Shown: positions 18,201 to 26,788, counted from the first letter of the stretch. The stretch is 64,000 nt of DNA from Tolypothrix sp. NIES-4075 (GCF_002218085.1 NZ_BDUC01000001.1:1179955-1243954), one strand, 5' to 3'. Made by a program: numbers and translations. Notes: a model not told the origin generated them from the letters alone.

Positions 18201-19622
18201 AACCTGCTGCGAACTACAAATGCTCCGGGTGGTGATACATGGCTACCGATAAACGATAACACTGCTACCGATCCTAATGCACCGCCTCCCAATGGTCTTG
18301 TCTATGCCTTCCGGGAAGATGCAGTACGAGAAGATGCGATTGAAAGACCCGCAGGAACAAGTATGAATGCTATTCCTGGTAGTCTAAGTGACCCAGCTAT
18401 TGGTACAGTCAACCCAACAGGCAACGGCATTACTACCAAACCAGTAGACTATTTTCCCGATCCAGACCGTCGTCCTTATGGGTTCCGTTTGAAAAATGGC
18501 TCCAGGTTAGATCGGGGTACAAACACTGCTGGGATGTCGTTTGTTTCTGATAACCCAATTTATATTCAAGGAGATTTAAACCTTCATAGCACCGATGGTA
18601 CTGCCAGCAATTTATTAGAAGAATTTAAAGATGGTGGTACACCAGGCTTGCTCGATTCTACTTGGAGCAACTTTTACACTCGTACAAGTGACCTAAAAGA
18701 TGACAGGTTTGCAAAGCCAGCCACAGATACTTGGCGTCCTACAGAGGTTTTAGGTGATGCTGTTACTATCTTGTCAGATAACTTCTGCGACGGCAGCATA
18801 GAAGACGGCATTATCTATTTGAGTCGTAACTCTAACGCTGGCTTAAACATGGGTAATAGGTATGGTTGCAACACTGCGGCTAATTTTACTTCCTATTTCA
18901 ATCAAAATCGTCCTTGGCTAGCATTTAACTCTACACAAATTAATCTACCCAATAGTACTTGGATTCGAGAAAATCCCTACGATTCTGGGTCGCCGATTGA
19001 AATTACCCCGGAAGGCAAGCCGAAGTACTGTACCAATGCTACGGTGCCTTGCTTAACTGCTGATAAAAGAATATACGAAGTGATAGCCACTGGTGATGCC
19101 AACAACACCGAAAGCTACCTCAGATTCACAGATCAGGCTTGCGCTGATAGTAGAAAATGTATGGGTGTTGCCAGTGCAACTCGCGTAAATGCGATTATCG
19201 TTCAAAATATTATTCCCTCTCAAGCAGGGCAATCTTATGGAGGTTTTCACACCTTTCCTAGGATGATTGAAAACTGGAAAGACAATATTCAGCTTTTTAT
19301 GGCTGGAGCTTTTATACAACTGAGGTTTAGTACCCAAGCTACTGGTAGTTTTGACCAAGATGCATGGGAACCCGGTCAAGCGGCTTCCGCAGCAGATGAG
19401 AATACTTGGTATTTTAAACCACCAGATCGTCGCTGGGGTTATGATGTTGCTTTGCAATATCAAACAGCCGGTCCTGTAGCTCGACGTTTTGCAACTCCTG
19501 GAACTACCCGTACTGAAGTTTATCGCGAGTTACCTTTAGATGATCCATACGTTATGAAGTTGCGCTGTGCAAAGGATTCTAGTGGAAATCAGATTGACCC
19601 TAATACCTCCTGTCCTTCATAA
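15267..19622 (+). CDS. hpsA: Hormogonium polysaccharide biosynthesis protein HpsA
   Basis: Large envelope protein required in hormogonium-forming cyanobacteria for the polysaccharide that supports gliding; its biochemical activity is not known. The 1451-residue product has a short basic N-terminus, then GGFVLPTTIMLLLIVALVI (about 46-64), a pilin-like hydrophobic helix lacking the Glu5 of true prepilins. The rest is an extended Ser/Thr/Asn/Asp-rich exported region with scattered cysteines (for example DSCVNTSAN, SYSCDNAKFN, CMLGMLAYN), plausibly a beta-rich passenger. I start at ATG 15267 (MTKNKHAKAFTH); the open frame back to 15171 has a Cys/His-rich unconserved lead. It heads the run hpsA-hpsB-hpsC-pseudopilins with gaps of 24-80 bases, indicating one transcription unit. 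Confidence 0.9.
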   Translation: MTKNKHAKAFTHIFQEIIKLHKNFRTQDFQWFLRSLLVTSRRQMEGGFVLPTTIMLLLIVALVITALLFRTFSRTTQAIGERQQQVIYNSATPAIDRAKAKLEYVFRQDTRLPAGVPSDSTIDSILAAPSTGTDDPYTLPGETRLANFKDANNNPGVGWYFKPDPSKDRIVAYSIIFKKTAANSSGTTVATLKDSATTKAPYLLVRNGPVNTSNSSIDKCGGAVKLASNEKDWEPITSATLAKTFQVTAFAVENASKPNRSVTTLEFQQDRQADKGNKWGAYFRYDLELFSGVFFRWNGAMHSDGNIFFGPYGNNFRAYLISSPDSCVNTSANDSKITTSIYTDNGNTTFKGQIITGKMTRAGITTGGDDQFGGSSTIDLYSAATPISTGNLTKDTDSINLPSGSTKTPANFALDPVALFTQDKFQSRDSTNRNNTTDADTGWAARAFQTKRRILQEATVPPYLDDTYRADDRYGPNPTYDGKPIAISQVKIPSGKKVGDNITTADTNKDALTRNVSPSVNNPEALGLDGYWERRAVKGGLRVIVGQRLELGNTLGSASSANLPNSLSDRRNEFLQRRTQRDNVAAVQATAVYHYKSNSGTAPVACMATTVHPGTAETLKRSATFETITFKYKSSPSAPTIDKEVFNDFFTGRGTNGWEFSIPTENTALANARSNLANFAGDPDGAFPPKQEAAGSSIMHPYPELTKYGDFSNLRRALAGTTIADQSYKDTANCMLGMLAYNIDYLNGYDYSANWGTDTNALLDELNAALSTAASAVLPNKPEQAIAALEASSVTNKDKLVKLARLVATKEQVERDRKNGIGYSCDNAKFNASATALDKLCASGVKYDALYYIFPISSDHPEDRTDPNSYITSSTVNPTSVANRYKAVSNTDISTIKSSPNTGTWNIPRSEATTYVTTAGNIPGAPNSLPNSNKPGYNNLVKYTNASGTTTYYQVAFKDSALFNGREMMNMRVLDIDLNLLRTTNAPGGDTWLPINDNTATDPNAPPPNGLVYAFREDAVREDAIERPAGTSMNAIPGSLSDPAIGTVNPTGNGITTKPVDYFPDPDRRPYGFRLKNGSRLDRGTNTAGMSFVSDNPIYIQGDLNLHSTDGTASNLLEEFKDGGTPGLLDSTWSNFYTRTSDLKDDRFAKPATDTWRPTEVLGDAVTILSDNFCDGSIEDGIIYLSRNSNAGLNMGNRYGCNTAANFTSYFNQNRPWLAFNSTQINLPNSTWIRENPYDSGSPIEITPEGKPKYCTNATVPCLTADKRIYEVIATGDANNTESYLRFTDQACADSRKCMGVASATRVNAIIVQNIIPSQAGQSYGGFHTFPRMIENWKDNIQLFMAGAFIQLRFSTQATGSFDQDAWEPGQAASAADENTWYFKPPDRRWGYDVALQYQTAGPVARRFATPGTTRTEVYRELPLDDPYVMKLRCAKDSSGNQIDPNTSCPS

Positions 19623-19646
19623 AACTTCAATTCAAAGGAAAACAAA

Positions 19647-20339
19647 ATGCTACCAAGGATAAGTGAGTTATATCGCTTAAGGCAACTAAAAAACTACATG
19701 GAGTTACAAAAGTTAGTTGCCAAAAGCCACTCAGAACAAGGATTTACCATCGTAGAATCGCTGATGGCAATAGTCATAATTACCATCATGCTTGTAGCAA
19801 TTACTCCGCCAATTTTTTTGGCGGTAGCTACTCGCGTTCAAAATCAAAAAGCTGAACAGGCGATGCAACTGGCTCAACGTGAAGTTGATAAAGTACGAGT
19901 GTTAGTTGAAAAGGGAAATTATACTGATAGTGATATTGATTTACCCCCTTTACCCTCTGTTTCTTCAGAAGCAACAGGTAACGCAGACGCAGTAGGAGTA
20001 CCTTCAAACTTTACTTGTACTAGTCCTCTTTCGTCTAGTAACGCTTGCCCTATTGATATCGACAACGATGGTAGAACCGATTTTTATATACAAAAATTCC
20101 GCACTAAACAATTAAGTGCTGGAAGTCCGACTCAAGTAGTTGCTTTTCAAATGGGTGTGAGAGTGTATTCAGCAGTAGCTCAAGGGCAATCAAATTTACA
20201 AACAACTCAAGCATCTCTCAAATTCACTACAGAGCAGGGAAATCAGCGGAAGTATCCTTTAGCTGTTATGTATACTCCGATTGTCCGTAGCGATCTCCAA
20301 GATTCTCTTACTAAATATAGACAGTTCTTGACACCTTAG
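19647..20339 (+). CDS. hpsB: Hormogonium polysaccharide secretion pseudopilin HpsB
   Basis: Minor pilin-like protein thought to belong to a type II/IV-like export apparatus for the polysaccharide. A 31-residue basic leader ends in SEQG, cleavage being expected before FTIVESLMAIVIITIML, with Glu at mature position 5 as required for assembly. The C-terminal part contains two cysteines (FTCTSPLSSSNACPIDID) followed by an Asp-rich DIDNDGRTDFY loop that looks able to bind calcium. Start ATG 19647 has AAAGGAA upstream. It sits 24 bases after hpsA and 46 bases before hpsC. Confidence 0.88.
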   Translation: MLPRISELYRLRQLKNYMELQKLVAKSHSEQGFTIVESLMAIVIITIMLVAITPPIFLAVATRVQNQKAEQAMQLAQREVDKVRVLVEKGNYTDSDIDLPPLPSVSSEATGNADAVGVPSNFTCTSPLSSSNACPIDIDNDGRTDFYIQKFRTKQLSAGSPTQVVAFQMGVRVYSAVAQGQSNLQTTQASLKFTTEQGNQRKYPLAVMYTPIVRSDLQDSLTKYRQFLTP

Positions 20340-20385
20340 TCTTGATATTAGGTAATATTTGCTGTTTTAATCAGGCTCATTAACT

Positions 20386-21414
20386 ATGACCACAAAATAT
20401 CTCAAATTTTTACTGAATTGGTCTTGGGTCTTTTCTCAAAAGTACAAAACAGCAGGGTTTACCCTCATGGAACTTTTGGTTGCACTAGTAATTTCTTTTT
20501 TGATTATTTTGGCTCTGTTGTCTCTAGTTATAGATATCCTGCAAGTTGACCGTCGAGAGGCTGCGCGTAATGAAACCCAACAGGAAATGCAAATGGCATT
20601 GGACTACATCGCAACAGAATTGCGCGAAGCAGTTTATATCTACGACGGCAATTGTATAACAAGCACAGCCCAAGGAACTGCTGCAAGTGCTAACTATTGC
20701 CCCGGTTTGCAAAACCACCTGCCAACATTTGCTAATCAAACACCTATTCTAGCTTTTTGGAAACCGGAAACTATTCCTGACAATCAAATGCCAAGTTGTA
20801 CTAGCTTGACAGGTACAACAAAGCAAGACTGTGAAGACCTTTTAATTAAGCGTCGTCCTTACACATTAGTAGTTTATCTGCAATCAACTGATAATTCTGG
20901 CAACAAGTGGCAAGGAAAATCTAGGATTACTAGGTATGCTCTACGTAAGTATAGCCTACCTGTACCTGCTACCCTTACTCAGTCCACAGGATACGTAGAC
21001 CCATCCCAAGAAGACAGTACTACCTTCCAAACATGGCCTATCAAGGTTACTAATGGCACTGGTACAAACTTGCAAAGTACAACACCGTTAGCAACTAATG
21101 CCCCTGATGTTTTAGCAGATTTTGTAGATAACGGTAATGCAACTGGTAAAACTGTCCCTGCATGTCCTACGGGTGACTACGTACGTTCTCCTCTACCAAT
21201 TGCTTCAAATTCTTATAATAGCTTCTTTGCTTGTGTCAGAACTGTCGTACCCACTACAGCATCAGTAACTACTCCAAGTGGCGTTAATCAAGATGTAGTT
21301 CTTTATTTAAGGGGTAATGCTAATGGCAAGCCAGGGGTAGGAAATGATAAGTTTACTCCAGTTTTACAAACTCAAGTACTTGTCCGTGGTGTTATAAATA
21401 AAATTCCACAATAA
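20386..21414 (+). CDS. hpsC: Hormogonium polysaccharide secretion pseudopilin HpsC
   Basis: PulJ/GspJ-like minor pseudopilin, 342 residues. A prepilin site is visible at KTAGFTLMELLVALVISFLI (Gly-1, Glu+5) after a 25-residue basic leader. The hydrophobic helix is followed by an amphipathic helix (REAARNETQQEMQMALDYIA) typical of this class. Cysteine pairs (about residues 87-104, 146-157 and 261-283) suggest disulfides outside the cytoplasm. It lies between hpsB and two FimT/GspH-like genes, so it probably forms the tip complex with them. Confidence 0.87.
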   Translation: MTTKYLKFLLNWSWVFSQKYKTAGFTLMELLVALVISFLIILALLSLVIDILQVDRREAARNETQQEMQMALDYIATELREAVYIYDGNCITSTAQGTAASANYCPGLQNHLPTFANQTPILAFWKPETIPDNQMPSCTSLTGTTKQDCEDLLIKRRPYTLVVYLQSTDNSGNKWQGKSRITRYALRKYSLPVPATLTQSTGYVDPSQEDSTTFQTWPIKVTNGTGTNLQSTTPLATNAPDVLADFVDNGNATGKTVPACPTGDYVRSPLPIASNSYNSFFACVRTVVPTTASVTTPSGVNQDVVLYLRGNANGKPGVGNDKFTPVLQTQVLVRGVINKIPQ

Positions 21415-21434
21415 TAACTGGTTTGGACATAAAA

Positions 21435-21965
21435 ATGAACAAGCAATCGCTCTCAACACAGTCAGAAGCTGGTTTCACTTTAATTGAATTACTAGTCATA
21501 ATTATCATGGTCGGGGTGTTGGTAGCAATCGCTGTTCCAGGTTGGCTGGGATTTCTTAACCAACAAAGATTAAATGCTGCACAAAGTAAAACTTTAATGC
21601 TATTACGCAATGCACAAGCCAATGCTCGACGAGAAAAACTTAGTTGGCAAGCTTGTTTTTGGGATGATGGCAATCAAGTTTTAGCTACCGTACAACGTGT
21701 GAATTCTTCCACTAACCAGTGTAGCTCCGCAAATGGAGAATCCTTGATTGAAGGCAACTCTAAAGTAGTTCAATTTACTTCTTCCTTCACTCAAAGTCCT
21801 ACTAACTATTATCGTGTACAGTTTAATTACGATGGTTCTATCGTTAATGGACAATTAGGTAAAATTATTTTCACACCTAGAACTATCAGTAGCTATAAAA
21901 CTTGTGTTATTGTTGAAACTTTATTGGGTTCAATGCGTTCTGCCAAAAATGGTAGATGTGATTAA
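21435..21965 (+). CDS. GspH/FimT-family pseudopilin (first of a tandem pair)
   Basis: Minor pseudopilin of 176 residues. The prepilin motif SEAGFTLIELLVIIIMVGVLVA has Gly-1 and Glu+5. It continues with the GspH-like stretch VPGWLGFLNQQRLNAAQSKT, and ends in CVIVETLLGSMRSAKNGRC. The neighbouring gene has the same plan (LNVAQNEV, CVYVSTLLGAMR), so the two arose by tandem duplication. Start ATG 21435 with TTGGA upstream; the TTG at 21423 is a weaker choice. It follows hpsC by 20 bases and is probably the fourth gene of the hps operon, a candidate HpsD-like component. Confidence 0.85.
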   Translation: MNKQSLSTQSEAGFTLIELLVIIIMVGVLVAIAVPGWLGFLNQQRLNAAQSKTLMLLRNAQANARREKLSWQACFWDDGNQVLATVQRVNSSTNQCSSANGESLIEGNSKVVQFTSSFTQSPTNYYRVQFNYDGSIVNGQLGKIIFTPRTISSYKTCVIVETLLGSMRSAKNGRCD

Positions 21966-22045
21966 TAAATCGATTAGATAAAAGTTATCAAAATCTTAAA
22001 TTTTGTACTTTCAGTGCATTTACCCTTTCTAATTAATTTGATGTT

Positions 22046-22573
22046 ATGCCAAAAAAATTGGTTAACAATCCATCAAATAGTGGCTTTACGCTAGTAGAGA
22101 TATTAGTAGTTATTGTAATAATCGGCATATTAAGCGCGATCGCTCTCCCCACTTGGCTAAGTTTTGTGAACAGTCGCCGTCTCAACGTTGCCCAAAATGA
22201 AGTTTACAACGCCATGCGTCACGCTCAAAGTCAAGCTAAAAAACAAAAATTAACTTGGCAAGTCAGCTTTCGCGAATCAGATAGCATTATTCAGTGGGCG
22301 ATTCATCCTGCTACAGTAAACACAGCTAACGTTAACTGGAATAACCTAGATGCTAATATCCGTTTAGATGAAGAAACTACTTTACAAGAATCAAATGGAA
22401 TACGACAAATTCAATTTGACTACCGAGGTCATCCTAATAAACTAAGACGTATAACACTTTCGAGTCAACATGCTGGTAAAGCCAAGCGTTGCGTTTATGT
22501 ATCTACCCTTTTAGGGGCAATGCGAATGACAAAAGAACATAATACACCTCAAGACGGTGATTATTGCTATTAA
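22046..22573 (+). CDS. GspH/FimT-family pseudopilin (second of a tandem pair)
   Basis: A 175-residue minor pseudopilin with prepilin site NSGFTLVEILVVIVIIGIL and the same downstream plan as the preceding gene (PTWLSFVNSRRLNVAQNEVY, KLTWQVSFRE, RCVYVSTLLGAMRMTKEHN). The C-terminus ends in DGDYCY, putting a cysteine near the end that could pair with that in KRCVY. An 80-base gap separates it from the first copy. Probably co-transcribed with hpsABC. Confidence 0.85.
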   Translation: MPKKLVNNPSNSGFTLVEILVVIVIIGILSAIALPTWLSFVNSRRLNVAQNEVYNAMRHAQSQAKKQKLTWQVSFRESDSIIQWAIHPATVNTANVNWNNLDANIRLDEETTLQESNGIRQIQFDYRGHPNKLRRITLSSQHAGKAKRCVYVSTLLGAMRMTKEHNTPQDGDYCY

Positions 22574-22610
22574 AATATTTGTGATTGTTTAGACAATAAA
22601 CTCCGTTTGC

Positions 22611-23246
22611 GTGCTTAAATCACCAAAATACTCGAAACAGCATCTAATTATTTTTACTCGCTATCCAGAACCGGGAAAGACAAAAACTCGGCTGATACCT
22701 GCTTTGGGCAGTGTTGGTGCTGCGAATATTCAGCGAGAGATGACTGAACATACAGTATCTCAGGTTAAAGAATTACAAGCAAGCACTGCCATCTCTTTAG
22801 AAATACGGTTTGCGGGTGGTAATTTGCAATTGATGCAAGATTGGCTGGGGTCTGATTTAGTTTATCAGTTACAAGGTGAAGGCGATCTGGGTTCGCGAAT
22901 GATGCGATCGCTCTTAAATTCCTTTCAAAAAAATGCCGAACAAGTAGTTATCATTGGTACTGATTGCCCTGGTGTAAATCCTCAGATTCTCACAACAACT
23001 TTTGAGCAACTGCACGTCTTTGACTTGGTGCTGGGTCCTGCGGTAGACGGTGGCTATTATTTAATTGGTTTGCAGCAGCCGTTTCCCGAATTATTGACTA
23101 ACATCGATTGGGGAACTTCTCAAGTTTTCTCACAAACTGTGGATATTGCCCAGAAACTTAACTTATCAGTCGCTTACTTACCTACCTTAGCTGATGTTGA
23201 CCGTCCAGAGGATCTGCCGATTTGGGAACAAGAGACTAGGGAGTAG
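22611..23246 (+). CDS. TIGR04282-family (DUF2064) glycosyltransferase
   Basis: A small GT-A-like nucleotidyl/sugar transferase of the group also called arsenosugar biosynthesis glycosyltransferase; here its place in the hps cluster suggests a polysaccharide role instead. Seen: LIIFTRYPEPGKTKTRLIP near the N-terminus, GDLGSRM, VIIGTDCPGVNPQIL (acidic motif) and LGPAVDGGYYLIGL, all characteristic. The 211 residues match the family. The start is GTG at 22611, 37 bases after the pseudopilin gene. Family confident; substrate unknown. Confidence 0.88.
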   Translation: MLKSPKYSKQHLIIFTRYPEPGKTKTRLIPALGSVGAANIQREMTEHTVSQVKELQASTAISLEIRFAGGNLQLMQDWLGSDLVYQLQGEGDLGSRMMRSLLNSFQKNAEQVVIIGTDCPGVNPQILTTTFEQLHVFDLVLGPAVDGGYYLIGLQQPFPELLTNIDWGTSQVFSQTVDIAQKLNLSVAYLPTLADVDRPEDLPIWEQETRE

Positions 23247-23350
23247 GGACTAGGGAGTGGGGAGTGGGGGACAAGGAGACAAGGAGACAAGGAGACAAGG
23301 AGAATAATTTTTCTTTCCCCCCATCTCCCCATCTCCCCATCCCCCCCTCT
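23247..23350. repeat. GGGGACAAGGAGAC / C-tract low-complexity repeat
   Basis: Units of gactagggagt and acaaggag repeated four times are followed by ttctttccccccatctcccc, giving a G-rich then C-rich hairpin-capable tract. The same family occurs at 34641-34825, 47420-47515 and inside the porin and ppc genes. Confidence 0.7.
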
Positions 23351-23569
23351 CCCCTACCCTTGCCTGGTATAGTCGAACACGAGGAATTTCCGGAAGACAC
23401 CCTAAACTACAGGTGCTACCGTGGTGTAGTTTAAAATCAAGGGGTAAAAATTCAATTTAATGTATTAAATTTGCTCTGAGGTTCTAAATAACAGATAAGG
23501 TCAAGGGAACAATATTCCAGTAACTTTAAATATGACATTCACTAATATTCACTACAAGACCGAAAAACT
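23351..23569. other. Upstream region of the hpsJ-like gene
   Basis: About 220 bases between the G/C tract and the start codon. AT-rich toward the gene. No recognised operator or RNA. Confidence 0.45.
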
Positions 23570-24412
23570 ATGATTGACCGTTTGGCTACTGTAAACGCTG
23601 CCCGCACACTAAAAGTGGTTGGGACTATCTTAATTTTGTCCTTTTTGCTGGACTTTGTGATTCTGTTGTTTCCCTTCCAACCGACTGATAAAGGGTGGCA
23701 AATCGGCTTGGCAACAGCGCTAGTTGACCGAGGAATTGTGCCTATGGTTGGCTTGGGGATGCTGTTTGCCGGATATTGGATTGATAGTACTAATGATGGC
23801 GATCGCCCACAACCTGTAGATTTAAGATTTCCCGCACTGATACTATCGAGTATCTTAGGGTTATTGTTCTTACTGATTTTTCCCCTGCATCTCAACAATG
23901 TGAATCAAGCTAAGTCTCAGACAGTAACTCGAATCAGCCAGGATGCGGATCAGGCAGAAAATCAACTCAAAAGTCAGTTAACTCAATTACAAGCACAACT
24001 GGGTAACGCTCAGGTTAAGGCTCAATTAGAACAGCAAAAGAGCCAAATCAAAGCTCAGTTTACTGACTTGCTCAAAGACGATCAAAAATATAAGCAAGCA
24101 CTTGAGAATCCTAACCTCCCTGCTACTCAGAAAGATTTACTCAAAAAATTTAAGGCAAATCCCCAAGAGCTTGACAAATTTCTAGCGCAGCAAAGCGATC
24201 CTCAGGGACTTGCAAATGAAAGACTTAACCAAATTCGTCAGCGCAAGGAAGAAGCCCAAAAACAAGCTCAACAAGAAGCTTTGAAGTCTGGGCTGCGGAT
24301 TGGGATGAGTAGTTTGCTATTGGCTATTGGTTACATTATCATCGGCTGGACAGGATTAAGAGGTATGGGTGCTTTACAAGGTGGTGGGCGTAAAAAAGCA
24401 CCCGCACGCTAA
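23570..24412 (+). CDS. hpsJ: HpsJ-like membrane protein
   Basis: A 280-residue integral membrane protein matching the HpsJ family of cyanobacterial polysaccharide loci; molecular role unknown. Three hydrophobic segments occur near the N-terminus (about 14-35, 48-66, 84-105). A long Gln/Lys-rich coiled coil follows (about 115-240, QLKSQLTQLQAQL, EEAQKQAQQEALK), then a final membrane helix (about 245-268), ending in a basic tail RKKAPAR. The coiled coil between membrane anchors suggests a scaffold. It is in line with the hps genes but separated by a 320-base repeat-bearing gap, so it may have its own promoter. Confidence 0.8.
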   Translation: MIDRLATVNAARTLKVVGTILILSFLLDFVILLFPFQPTDKGWQIGLATALVDRGIVPMVGLGMLFAGYWIDSTNDGDRPQPVDLRFPALILSSILGLLFLLIFPLHLNNVNQAKSQTVTRISQDADQAENQLKSQLTQLQAQLGNAQVKAQLEQQKSQIKAQFTDLLKDDQKYKQALENPNLPATQKDLLKKFKANPQELDKFLAQQSDPQGLANERLNQIRQRKEEAQKQAQQEALKSGLRIGMSSLLLAIGYIIIGWTGLRGMGALQGGGRKKAPAR

Positions 24413-24471
24413 TCTTTTATTTGTAGTGCCGTAAGGCTGTCAACATGAAAAACACAAGACAGACTTAACTT

Positions 24472-24506
24472 GTAGTTAGCGCTGTCTTCGCGAAAGCGCC
24501 AACTAC
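24472..24506. repeat. GTAGTT...AACTAC hairpin (REP-like)
   Basis: gtagtt-a-gcgct at 24472-24483 and agcgcc-aactac at 24495-24506 form an almost perfect stem with a loop. Half of a further hairpin (tgtagtgccgtaaggc) lies at 24422. It sits between hpsJ and the GT2 gene. Confidence 0.55.
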
Positions 24507-24576
24507 AATGAGTTACATCTGTACGCAGTTGATGACGGTTACTTAGCAATTAGTAAAATCTTTATAAAACTAGAAA

Positions 24577-25467
24577 ATGCTCTCAGTTTACATACTCACA
24601 TATAACGAAGAGTTAGATATTGCCGCTTGTATTGAGTCAGCGATGCTATCCGATGACATTATTGTTGTAGACTCATGCAGTAGCGATCGCACTGTCGAAA
24701 TAGCAAAAAACTATCCTGTACGTGTTGTTCAACACGCTTTTGAAAGCCACGGCAAACAACGTACCTGGATGCTAGAATCTATTGCCCCCAAATACGAATG
24801 GGTCTACATTCTAGAGGCTGACGAGCGCATGACACCAGAACTATTTGCTGAATGCCTCGAAGCGATGAATAATCCAGACTACATCGGCTATTATGTGGCT
24901 GAACGTGTCATGTTCATGAATCGTTGGATTCGCTACAGCACTCAGTATCCCCGTTACCAACTGCGCCTTTTTCGTCATGGTAAAGTTTGGTTTGACGACT
25001 ACGGTCATACTGAACGCGAAGTTTGTGATGGCGCAACCAGCTTTTTAAAGGAAACTTACCCCCACTATACTTGTAGCAAAGGCTTGACCCGCTGGATAGA
25101 AAAGCACAATCGTTACTCTACAGATGAAGCTAAAGAAACTCTATATCAACTAGAACACGGCAACGTTAACTGGCGAAGTTTGTTTTTTGGTAAGTCAGAA
25201 GTTGAAAAACGCCGCGCTTTAAAAGATTTGTCTTTGCGTTTGCCCGCTCGACCGCTGTTACGCTTTTTCTATATGTATTTTATTTTGGGCGGCTGCTTGG
25301 ACGGACGCGCCGGCACTGCTTGGTGTACACTACAAGCATTCTACGAATATCTAATTTTGCTTAAAGTTTGGGAAATGAAGCACATGCCGAAACCCGACTC
25401 AGATACAGAAACAACTATAGGCGAGAATAGTACCCAGATGACAGCACCTGAAAAACTATCCATTTAA
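24577..25467 (+). CDS. Family 2 glycosyltransferase (WaaE/LgtF-like)
   Basis: GT2 enzyme of 296 residues. N-terminal LSVYILTYNEELDIAACIES, DDIIVVDSCSSDRTVEIA, HGKQRTWMLE and the acidic ILEADERMTPEL are the nucleotide-sugar and metal motifs of the WaaE/KdtX group. QLRLFRHGKVWFDDYGHTE and a membrane-associated C-terminal segment (LLRFFYMYFILGGCLDGR) follow, matching the lipid-linked glycan transferases. As the last gene of the hps region it probably adds a sugar to a lipid-linked intermediate. A 12-bp hairpin follows its stop. Confidence 0.87.
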   Translation: MLSVYILTYNEELDIAACIESAMLSDDIIVVDSCSSDRTVEIAKNYPVRVVQHAFESHGKQRTWMLESIAPKYEWVYILEADERMTPELFAECLEAMNNPDYIGYYVAERVMFMNRWIRYSTQYPRYQLRLFRHGKVWFDDYGHTEREVCDGATSFLKETYPHYTCSKGLTRWIEKHNRYSTDEAKETLYQLEHGNVNWRSLFFGKSEVEKRRALKDLSLRLPARPLLRFFYMYFILGGCLDGRAGTAWCTLQAFYEYLILLKVWEMKHMPKPDSDTETTIGENSTQMTAPEKLSI

Positions 25468-25476
25468 TTGATTATC

Positions 25477-25508
25477 GGGAATAGGAAAGAAAATTATTTC
25501 CTATTCCC
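25477..25508 (+). terminator. Hairpin after the hps-region GT2
   Basis: gggaataggaaa and tttcctattccc form a perfect 12-bp stem with an 8-base A-rich loop, 9 bases after the stop codon. No T-run follows, so terminator strength is uncertain. Confidence 0.6.
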
Positions 25509-26014
25509 TAAGAATGTTACATTTACTATAAATTAAGATTTTTAACATAACTTTTTATCTTCTACCGTCGTGCCGATGTAAGACTGACTCACATGCACTA
25601 AACAGAGCAATAACGCTGAAGGAATAAAGCTTTCAGAATTATGGGCAGCTTTTTAGCTAGCGCGGTAGGATCAATAAAAGCCTAAAAGACTTGCAACAAT
25701 CATTTACAAGTCTGACAAACAAAAGTAACAGCGTCTCTTGAATAACCAGCCATCATTCTGGTTGGTACATGTCCATATGGACTAAAGCTGAGGTTTACTC
25801 AAAATCAGAACTTCAGGCTGTTTGGGCTTGCATCGCGTCAAATCCCATTAAGTAAAAGCTAGTATAGGTCGGCGGAAATGACTAGACAGTTATAGAGAAG
25901 CCAAAAGGTAGATGATACAAGTATCATTCGCGTTGCTTGCTCTTGCACTCTTAATTTTGAAAGCAGATTTAAAATGCAGGCAAACGACAGTAGTGCAATT
26001 TGACGATGCTGGTT
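25509..26014. other. 506-base intergenic region before DUF502
   Basis: No coding frame of note. Small hairpins occur (for example cagccatcattctggttgg, 25748-25766). It could hold an unrecognised RNA, but I cannot match a family. Confidence 0.4.
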
Positions 26015-26788
26015 ATGAATACCAATAACAGAAGTTCCACTAACCTAAAAAAGGAGAATAGGGGCTTGTTAATCGATCGCCTAAAACAGGACTTAAAAAA
26101 TGACCTGATTGCTGGTTTGTTGGTAGTGATTCCCCTAGCGACAACCATCTGGCTAACGATTACCATTGCCACTTGGGTAATCAACTTTCTCACCCAAATT
26201 CCTAAACAAGTGAATCCCTTTCAGGGGATGCACCCGATTGTAGTAAATCTACTGAACCTTTTAGTTGGTCTGGCAGTACCGCTATTCAGTATTCTCTTGA
26301 TTGGCTTAATGGCTCGGAATATTGCTGGGCGGTGGTTACTAGATTTTGGTGAGCGAGTATTGCAGGCGATTCCCTTAGCTGGACAGGTGTATAAAACCCT
26401 GAAACAGCTTTTGGAAACATTATTAAAAGATACTAATGGTAAGTTTCGCCGCGTAATTTTGGTAGAATATCCGCGCCGGGGAATGTGGGCGATCGGCTTC
26501 GTCACTGGCACAATTAGCAGTGAGATTCAATCTCAAATGTCTCGCCCAGTGTTGAGCGTTTTTATCCCCACCACTCCAAATCCGACTACTGGATGGTATG
26601 CAGTACTTCCGGAAGATGAGGTAGTAAATCTATCAATCTCGATAGAAGATGCCTTTAAAATAATTGTTTCTGGTGGCATTGTCGCCCCGAATACGCCCTT
26701 ACCTCCCTTAGTTATCGCCAAAGACCGCAAACTAGAAGTGCCACAAACTGAAACAAAACGGCAGATTATACCTCTAGAAGAGACTTAA
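26015..26788 (+). CDS. DUF502 family membrane protein
   Basis: Conserved bacterial membrane protein of unknown function, also found in plant plastid genomes' host lineages. Two hydrophobic helices are clear (about 32-56 GLLVVIPLATTIWLTITIAT and 75-97 LLVGLAVPLFSILLIGL), followed by the family core RVLQAIPLAGQVYKTLKQ, VILVEYPRRGMWAIGFVTG and FIPTTPNPTTGWYAVLPEDEV. The start is uncertain: ATG 26015 is given. A TTG at 26066 has the best ribosome site (AAAAAAGGAGAATAGGGGC) and would still keep both helices. It precedes nusB and ftsY, a neighbourhood repeated in other cyanobacteria. Confidence 0.87.
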   Translation: MNTNNRSSTNLKKENRGLLIDRLKQDLKNDLIAGLLVVIPLATTIWLTITIATWVINFLTQIPKQVNPFQGMHPIVVNLLNLLVGLAVPLFSILLIGLMARNIAGRWLLDFGERVLQAIPLAGQVYKTLKQLLETLLKDTNGKFRRVILVEYPRRGMWAIGFVTGTISSEIQSQMSRPVLSVFIPTTPNPTTGWYAVLPEDEVVNLSISIEDAFKIIVSGGIVAPNTPLPPLVIAKDRKLEVPQTETKRQIIPLEET

